Part shown: positions 6,488-10,857 of the stretch, one piece after another
Position numbering within the stretch: position 1 is the first letter of the stretch
Layout of the letters: every line of letters starts with the position of its first letter
From: an uncultured Ruminococcus sp.
Lineage (GTDB): Bacteria > Bacillota > Clostridia > Oscillospirales > Ruminococcaceae
Reading direction: 5' to 3'
DNA length: 10,857 nucleotides
NCBI GenBank assembly: GCA_947177345.1
Contig: CAMWUB010000029.1
Span: 1 to 10,857 of the forward strand
Notes under the pieces: generated by a model
Database searches by the model: none
What the model saw: the letters and a program-made list of their open reading frames with translations, nothing else
What the model was told of the DNA's origin: nothing
Position numbers and translations under genes: made by a program

Positions 6488-7795
6488 ATGGATTGTCCTG
6501 TATGCAGAATGTATAATACTTCCGGAACAAAGTATTGTATAAATTGCGGGCAAAATCTCGAAGACCTTCCGGAATTTAGTTACGGAAAGGTTGATAAAGG
6601 ATTTTATCATACAGAAGAGGAATACACATCAGGAAACAGTGATTTTGAAATATCAGAAAATACTTTTACTATAAATGATAGACAATCACAATATGTTTCA
6701 GAAGATTTGTTTATTTCCGGTGAAGTAAATAATAATGATGATTTTTATTTCAGCGGAACAAAAGAAAATAATACACCGGTAGAAGAATTTGATTTCAGTG
6801 GAACGACAGAAAATAATGTTACAACAGAAGAAATAAGTTTTGAAACGGAAACTACAGAAAGTGGTGAAGAGATTCTGACATCACAACCATATGCGGAATA
6901 TGTAAATAATTCTGTACCGTTGCAGGCTCAGCCGTATAACGATATGTATAGTGGCATACCACCGCAGATAATCGGATATGACCAGAACGGATTACCAATA
7001 TATCAGCAGTCACAGTTTATAGGTTATGACCATAATGGCATACCTATATATAGTCAGCCGATAAATCAGCAGTCACAGTTTATAGGTTACGACCATAACG
7101 GCATACCTGTATATAGTCAACCGATACCGTTTCCGCAATCGCAGTATATGCGTTTTCCGCAACAATCGGTATACCAGCCGGAAAAACAGTCTGAAACAGA
7201 CGAAAACACGGAAAAGTTCCGTGATTTTATCGGAGATGTCAACAGTAAATCTTCAGAACAGAAAGAAGAAAATTTTTTCGGGAAAACTTCTGAAATGGGT
7301 GATGTCGCATTGCCTGACCTCGATATAAGCGGAATAAAAAAACGTGAAAAACGTAAGAAACTCTATATGACGGACGTTGAAGTAGATGATGCCGACAAAC
7401 TCGTACCTAATAATGCGAGTAAATTCAATCAGAAATATATGCGACAGGCTTCGGATAACGGTTCAGCGGATTTAGGTGAAAAAAAGGAATCCGGTAAAAG
7501 CGTTAAAATGAGTGAGACGAAAAATGTAGATTCACAACAACTTAATCCTAAATTACAGTATAAAAGCTGTACACGAATGGGTGACGCTTTAAATCAGCAG
7601 ACTGACAACTTCAACACACAGACGCTTAAAAAACGTAAAGTCACTATGGCGGAAGCTGACCACGCCGTCGAGGCAATGCCGAAAAAGAAAAAATATGTCG
7701 ATGAGCTTGATTTGATAGAACTTCCGGATTATATGAAGGCTCGCAAGAAACAGAAGAAAAATAATCCGGAATTTCCAGGTATGTCGGAATTGTAA
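6488..7795 (+). CDS. Zinc-ribbon protein with tandem repeats and basic C-terminal half, function unknown
   Basis: A 435-residue protein I cannot place in a named family. The N-terminus is a zinc ribbon with CPVC and CINC (Cys3, Cys6, Cys17, Cys20). An acidic, Ser/Thr/Asn-rich region follows, with a 15-residue tandem repeat (F-x-F-S-G-T-x-E-N-N-x3-E-E). A Gln/Pro/Tyr-rich region then carries two and a half copies of a 21-residue repeat built on I-G-Y-D-x-N-G-x-P-x-Y. The last third is basic, with clusters KKREKRKKL, LKKRKV, PKKKKY and KARKKQKK. There is no signal peptide or membrane segment, so it is probably cytoplasmic. The basic clusters could bind nucleic acid or another polyanion; that is inference. 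AGGGAGGA (6473-6480) lies 7 bases before the ATG. It converges on DUF4363 with a 7-base gap and no terminator. Confidence 0.75.
   Translation: MDCPVCRMYNTSGTKYCINCGQNLEDLPEFSYGKVDKGFYHTEEEYTSGNSDFEISENTFTINDRQSQYVSEDLFISGEVNNNDDFYFSGTKENNTPVEEFDFSGTTENNVTTEEISFETETTESGEEILTSQPYAEYVNNSVPLQAQPYNDMYSGIPPQIIGYDQNGLPIYQQSQFIGYDHNGIPIYSQPINQQSQFIGYDHNGIPVYSQPIPFPQSQYMRFPQQSVYQPEKQSETDENTEKFRDFIGDVNSKSSEQKEENFFGKTSEMGDVALPDLDISGIKKREKRKKLYMTDVEVDDADKLVPNNASKFNQKYMRQASDNGSADLGEKKESGKSVKMSETKNVDSQQLNPKLQYKSCTRMGDALNQQTDNFNTQTLKKRKVTMAEADHAVEAMPKKKKYVDELDLIELPDYMKARKKQKKNNPEFPGMSEL
6743..6832 (+). repeat. Two 45-base tandem repeats in the zinc-ribbon gene
   Basis: Copies at 6743-6787 and 6788-6832 encode FYFSGTKENNTPVEE and FDFSGTTENNVTTEE. 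A degenerate third copy (ISFETETTESGEE) follows. Confidence 0.8.
6970..7129 (+). repeat. 63-base tandem repeat (GYDxNGxPxY) in the zinc-ribbon gene
   Basis: Copy 1 (7004-7066) and copy 2 (7067-7129) encode 21 residues each and are nearly identical at DNA level. The differences are a few third-position changes, one Ile-to-Val, and the last codon. A shorter, older copy (IIGYDQNGLPIY) precedes them from about 6970. The high identity of the last two suggests recent duplication. Confidence 0.85.
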
Positions 7796-7802
7796 CGGAT
7801 TT

Positions 7803-8180
7803 TTATAATATTCTCGGAAATGAAGGTATTTCACCGTCTTTAAGTGTGACTATCATATGTTGCAGTTCCATAAGTCTGGCGTAACTTTCGTCGTTAGCAT
7901 TTTCAATCAGATAGGGAATACCGGAACATATACAATCAATTTCAGTCAGCTGGTCATTTTTCAGAATAACAGTGGCTTTTTTCCGGAAAACATTCCATTC
8001 ATTGTCGAGATTTTCGGCACAATGTACAGCCTCAGAAATTTTATCGTTGTCAAGGAGCAGGCATATATCAGTTATTTCATTTAGCATATTATTACATTTT
8101 TTGTTAATCCATACAGAAGAAAAAATACTTATTATTATCATAGTACAAAGAATACAGATACTTATTCTTATGCGTGTCAT
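7803..8180 (-). CDS. DUF4363 family membrane-anchored protein
   Basis: A 125-residue protein with one N-terminal hydrophobic segment (about residues 5-24) and a mostly helical, soluble remainder rich in Glu, Asp and Leu. Length, topology and position directly downstream of a DUF421 gene fit the DUF4363 family, which pairs with DUF421 in Clostridia. Its ATG overlaps the DUF421 stop as ATGA (8177-8180), indicating translational coupling. No function is established. The likely arrangement is a short membrane-tethered, extracytoplasmic partner of the DUF421 protein. Confidence 0.75.
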   Translation of the reverse strand: MTRIRISICILCTMIIISIFSSVWINKKCNNMLNEITDICLLLDNDKISEAVHCAENLDNEWNVFRKKATVILKNDQLTEIDCICSGIPYLIENANDESYARLMELQHMIVTLKDGEIPSFPRIL

Positions 8181-8884
8181 GAATATCCCTCCTTTTTTTC
8201 GGCTATATGCGGTGAATTTCCGTTTTTATCGACAATAAAAAAATGTCCTTGTGTATCGGCGGTCATTATGAAGACATCATCGAGTTTCAGGTTCAGGGAA
8301 TCGAGAATTTTTTCAATACTTCCCTGAACTCCCATGACTTTCACGGCTTGCGGAATAACTTTCCCGTCTGAAACTATTACTTGCGGAGGGTCATAATTTT
8401 TAACTTTCAGTCCGAGGTCACTTCTTTCCGGAGTGTCAACGGACTGTTTTTTCATTACGGAAATATTTCCGGTAGTCTCGACTATCGCAAACTGAACGTC
8501 TTCAATATCAAAAACTTCCTTTTCCCGTAATGACATCATTAAATCATCTACTGAAAAGCGTAATTCCTTTAAAGTCTGAGGGTCTGTTTTACCGTTCCGG
8601 ATAATTATTTTAGGACTTCCTGAAATCATTTTTCGGAATTTAGGGAAAACAAGATTTATCCATGATATTATCACTTCAAAACATACCAACGCAAGTATAG
8701 GAGTGATACCCAGTAAAAGCGGTATATCAGTATCTTCAAGCGGTAACGTAGCGATATTTGATATTAAAATAGTTATAACGAGTTCTGAGGGCTGTAGCTC
8801 ACCAAGCTGGCGTTTACCCATAAGCCTCACCGAAAATATAACCAGAATGTATAAAATAAGTGACCGTATAAGAATAATACTCAT
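8177..8884 (-). CDS. DUF421 (YetF/YcaP-type) membrane protein
   Basis: A 235-residue protein. Hydrophobic segments fill about residues 2-85, with the family signature MGKRQLGELQPSELVITI (about residues 22-39). A soluble domain follows, with SPKIIIRNGK, LRFSVDDLMMSLRE and FAIVETTGNISVMKK, as in YetF-like proteins. YetF proteins have been linked to spore or envelope functions, but their biochemical role is not settled. Start choice: ATG 8884 fits the usual family N-terminus, with GGAG (complement of 8897-8900) 12 bases upstream, a little far. The longer frame begins at a TTG (8953) next to the upstream terminator and is unlikely. No clear promoter lies between 8885 and 8952, so expression may depend on read-through from the upstream kinase gene. 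Confidence 0.85.
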   Translation of the reverse strand: MSIILIRSLILYILVIFSVRLMGKRQLGELQPSELVITILISNIATLPLEDTDIPLLLGITPILALVCFEVIISWINLVFPKFRKMISGSPKIIIRNGKTDPQTLKELRFSVDDLMMSLREKEVFDIEDVQFAIVETTGNISVMKKQSVDTPERSDLGLKVKNYDPPQVIVSDGKVIPQAVKVMGVQGSIEKILDSLNLKLDDVFIMTADTQGHFFIVDKNGNSPHIAEKKEGYS

Positions 8885-8951
8885 TAAAGAAATAAGCTCC
8901 TTTTTCTGATTTTTACTTATTATTTCCGATAATTTATTCAGTATACAAAAC

Positions 8952-8979
8952 AAAAAAGCTCTGTAAGAAACTACAGAGC
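8952..8979 (-). terminator. Rho-independent terminator after the cytidylate-kinase-like gene
   Basis: On the minus strand there is a perfect 8-bp stem GCTCTGTA/TACAGAGC (plus arms 8958-8965 and 8972-8979) with a 6-base loop, followed by six Ts. It sits about 100 bases after the kinase stop and 68 bases before the DUF421 start. Confidence 0.85.
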
Positions 8980-8983
8980 CTTT

Positions 8984-9060
8984 CTGAAAAAAAGAGAGAT
9001 ATTTTCAGTGAGTATCTGAAAAACTGTCGCTATATGAAACGGCTTTTCAGATACCCACAG
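8984..9060. repeat. Nested, mutually exclusive inverted repeats in the kinase 3' region
   Basis: GTATCTGAAAA (9012-9022) is perfectly complementary to 9044-9054. The stem extends by GTG/CAC (9008-9010 with 9056-9058) past one mismatch, and inside by 9024-9027 with 9039-9042. TTTTCAG at 9002-9008 can instead pair with CTGAAAA at 9016-9022 or at 8984-8990. No long T tract follows immediately, so it is not a simple terminator on its own. Confidence 0.7.
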
Positions 9061-9075
9061 TCTCTTTATTGACGA

Positions 9076-9699
9076 TTATTTTTTAAATCTTTTATTGTAT
9101 TCCTTGTAAGCCTTGACTATAATTTCCGCACAGAGTTCGTCGCCGAGTTCCGCACTGTTAAGACACAGTGAATACTGGTCTTTATCCTGCCATAACCTGC
9201 CTGTATTGACGTTATAGAACGTTTCACGACGTTTATCGGCTTTTTTCATGATGCTTTCAGCTTTATTTTCGGGTATATGATACTCTTTTATAGCACGTTG
9301 TATACGGTTCTCAACAGGTGCGTATATATAGACATTGAAACAGCCTCTTTCTTCGAGTACATAGCTACCACATCTGCCGACGAGTACAAAACTGTTTTCA
9401 TTGTCAGCGAGTTCATTTATTATTCTGCTTTCCATAAGGAAAACCTTATCTGAAAGAGGTAAATTTTCTTCCATTGACCGAGCAGGATTCGCCGACATAA
9501 GCAGTGAATACAGAAAACTTGTCGGAACGCTTTCCTCAGCGGTTTCGAGGTGTTCCGGAGCTATTCCACATCTTTCAGCGGTCATTTCAAGAATCTGTCT
9601 GTTATAGTAGTTTATACCGAGCTTTTCAGCGGTAAGCTTTCCGATTATACTTCCTCCGCTTCCGTACTGACGTTCTATAGTTATAATTTTTTTCTGCAT
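9076..9699 (-). CDS. Cytidylate kinase-like family protein
   Basis: A 207-residue predicted cytoplasmic nucleoside-phosphate-kinase-like P-loop protein. It opens with IITIERQYGSGGSIIG, the G-S-G-G phosphate loop of the cytidylate kinase-like family, which lacks the usual Walker Lys. Then come KLGINYYNRQIL, FVLVGRCGSYVL (about 106-117), FNVYIYAPVENRIQR (about 123-137) and a C-terminal helical part with RRETFYNVNTGRLW. These match the family of about 200 residues common in Clostridia, distinct from true Cmk. Its substrate is not established. Start choice: AGGAGG (complement of 9708-9713) is 8 bases before ATG 9699; a GTG at 9708 lies inside that site. It has its own promoter and ends in the hairpin-rich region and terminator near 8952. 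Confidence 0.85.
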   Translation of the reverse strand: MQKKIITIERQYGSGGSIIGKLTAEKLGINYYNRQILEMTAERCGIAPEHLETAEESVPTSFLYSLLMSANPARSMEENLPLSDKVFLMESRIINELADNENSFVLVGRCGSYVLEERGCFNVYIYAPVENRIQRAIKEYHIPENKAESIMKKADKRRETFYNVNTGRLWQDKDQYSLCLNSAELGDELCAEIIVKAYKEYNKRFKK

Positions 9700-9733
9700 T
9701 GGAAGCACCTCCTGAATTTTTTACTATAACTAC

Positions 9734-9761
9734 ATTATACCATGTTTTACACATATTTCAA
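9734..9761 (-). promoter_or_regulatory. Sigma-A-type promoter for the cytidylate-kinase-like gene
   Basis: On the minus strand: TTGAAA (complement of 9756-9761), a 16-base spacer and TATAAT (complement of 9734-9739), with TGG just before the -10 (extended -10). Confidence 0.8.
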
Positions 9762-9802
9762 GCGGAAAATATGAAAATTTTGTGAAAAAACTAAATTTCT
9801 AT

Positions 9803-9836
9803 GTTTTGTACAATATTAATACAACGGTTTTGTACA
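9803..9836. repeat. Direct repeat GTTTTGTACA, two copies
   Basis: The 10-mer occurs at 9803-9812 and 9827-9836 (24-base period), between the CNNM/CBS gene and the kinase promoter. TTGTA (9806-9810) and TACAA (9820-9824) also form an inverted repeat here. Purpose unknown. Confidence 0.4.
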
Positions 9837-9845
9837 GAATGACTA

Positions 9846-10857
9846 TCAATCATCATTCCGGATAATTTCCAGTATAATTTTTTCAACGGTGTGTTCGCTT
9901 ACTTCGGAGACGGTCAGACGGAAGATACCGGATATAGCAGATTCATTTTTTTCAGGGATATGTTCCATAACTTCGGTGACCCAGCCACCGACGGTATTAT
10001 ATTCAGTCTGTATTGAATTTTCGTCAAGGTCAAGCTGTTCTAACATATCGTAAACGCTCATATCACCGACGATTTCAAACTTATCCGGAGCGATTTTTAC
10101 TATACGTGTTACTATTTCGTCGTCTTCGTCGTAAATTTCCCCGACAAGTTCTTCAATGATGTCCTCAAGAGTTACGATACCTTTAGTACCGCCATACTGG
10201 TCAACTACTACAGCGAGATGTACTTTTGAACGTTGCATATCACGCATGGCTTCACTTATCAGTTTGCAATCGGCGATATGTGGGACTTCCTGAATGATGT
10301 CATTAATATCGCTACCACCCTCGACTATCATTTTGAAAAATGCCTTGTTTGTAATGATACCTACAATATCGTCAAGACTTTTTTCGTATACGGGCATACG
10401 TGAATACATTTCAGTAGTAAAAATTTCCTTTATTTCCTCGATAGTGGAATTTATTTCAATACCGGTTACTTTAACACGAGGTATAAGAATTTCGTCAACT
10501 GTTATCTCGTCAAATTCCAACGCACTTTTTACAAGTTCGCTTTCCTGTTCTTCGATAACGCCTTGTTCTTCGATTTCGTCAATCATGTACTTAAGTTCAT
10601 CTTCCGTGACGCTTGGTGGTTCTTCACCGGTAGACAGTAGTGATGATATTTTATTTAGTACGAATACAGCCGGTTTCAGAACGGTAACGAGTACGGAAAG
10701 CGGATTCGCAAAAAGAAGTGCTAATTTTTCGGCGTTACGTTTGGCGTAAGATTTAGGGAGAACCTCGCAGAAAATGAGTACAAGAACGGTTATGACCGCT
10801 GTAGAAATACCTGCTCCGTTTTTTCCGAAAATGCTTACAAAAAGTAGCGTACTGACA
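9846..10857 (-). CDS. CNNM/CBS-pair/CorC_HlyC membrane protein (hemolysin C-like), N-terminus outside window
   Basis: The minus-strand frame is open to base 10857, giving 336 visible residues; the internal ATG at 10586 is not the start. The visible part begins in the CNNM (DUF21) transmembrane domain, with FCEVLPKSYAKRNAEKLA (about residues 29-46) and LALLFANPL, followed by the cytosolic linker SVTEDELKYMIDEIEEQG. Two CBS motifs follow (VDEILIPRVKV through GIITNKAFF, and VPHIADCKL through YGGTKGIVTLEDIIEELVGEI), then a CorC_HlyC domain from about IVTRIVKIAPDKFEI to the end. Such proteins are implicated in magnesium or other divalent cation transport, with nucleotide binding by the CBS pair; the haemolysin label is historical. 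The gene ends TGA at 9846. No clear terminator is seen before the kinase promoter. Confidence 0.93.
   Translation of the reverse strand, partial: VSTLLFVSIFGKNGAGISTAVITVLVLIFCEVLPKSYAKRNAEKLALLFANPLSVLVTVLKPAVFVLNKISSLLSTGEEPPSVTEDELKYMIDEIEEQGVIEEQESELVKSALEFDEITVDEILIPRVKVTGIEINSTIEEIKEIFTTEMYSRMPVYEKSLDDIVGIITNKAFFKMIVEGGSDINDIIQEVPHIADCKLISEAMRDMQRSKVHLAVVVDQYGGTKGIVTLEDIIEELVGEIYDEDDEIVTRIVKIAPDKFEIVGDMSVYDMLEQLDLDENSIQTEYNTVGGWVTEVMEHIPEKNESAISGIFRLTVSEVSEHTVEKIILEIIRNDD

Noticed and set aside
7624..7641. LKKRKV resembling a eukaryotic nuclear localisation signal
   Set aside because: Gene context and regulatory signals are bacterial. A basic cluster of this kind arises easily in a lysine-rich tail and is not evidence for a secreted effector, since no export signal is present.
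8885..8953. TTG start at 8953 for the DUF421 protein
   Set aside because: It abuts the upstream terminator, has no Shine-Dalgarno, and family members begin near the ATG at 8884.
10294..10749. Plus-strand open frame of about 151 codons
   Set aside because: It is antisense to a clear CNNM/CBS/CorC coding region and has no ribosome binding site or family likeness.

Overview
The window is AT-rich DNA from a low-GC, Gram-positive, spore-forming anaerobe. The best fit is a Ruminococcus-like member of the Oscillospiraceae/Ruminococcaceae. This is inferred from a germination protease gene (gpr) next to rpsT, strong AGGAGG-type ribosome binding sites, a sortase-anchored surface protein with very long threonine linkers and CnaB/SpaA-like modules, and a DUF421-DUF4363 pair typical of Clostridia. 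No tRNA, rRNA, CRISPR array, insertion sequence or prophage gene was seen.

Layout: (1) Bases 1-2676 (+) hold the 3' part of a large cell-wall adhesin. The reading frame is open at base 1, so the true start lies upstream. It ends in an APQTG sorting signal and is followed by a strong terminator. (2) Bases 2807-3724 (+) encode a uridine-kinase-family nucleoside kinase behind a consensus promoter. It converges on gpr (3721-4563, -), and the two stop codons share one TTAA. (3) gpr is divergent from rpsT (4786-5019, +). rpsT has its own consensus promoter, a structured leader and a probably bidirectional terminator. (4) A membrane-anchored VanY-type peptidase (5081-6175, -) is divergent from an unrecognised zinc-ribbon, repeat-rich, lysine-rich protein (6488-7795, +), across a 312-base intergenic region carrying both promoters. 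(5) On the minus strand follow DUF4363 (7803-8180) and DUF421 (8177-8884), overlapping by ATGA; a cytidylate-kinase-like gene (9076-9699) with its own promoter, a complex 3' hairpin region and a terminator; and a CNNM/CBS/CorC-type membrane protein (9846-10857) that runs off the window end.

Most of the genes are chromosomal housekeeping or envelope functions in short transcription units. Four genes have promoters with an extended -10 (TGnTATAAT) and a recognisable -35. Several translation starts were moved inward from TTG or GTG codons, or from an upstream ATG, to ATGs with a well-placed Shine-Dalgarno: gpr 4563, rpsT 4786, VanY 6175, DUF421 8884 and the kinase 9699. The most unusual content is the adhesin, with an uninterrupted 64-threonine run written in mixed codons, phased Thr/Glu/Arg repeats and an internal LPGTG island. 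Next are the unidentified zinc-ribbon protein and the nested inverted repeats at 8984-9060. I saw no convincing evidence for a wholly new multi-gene system.
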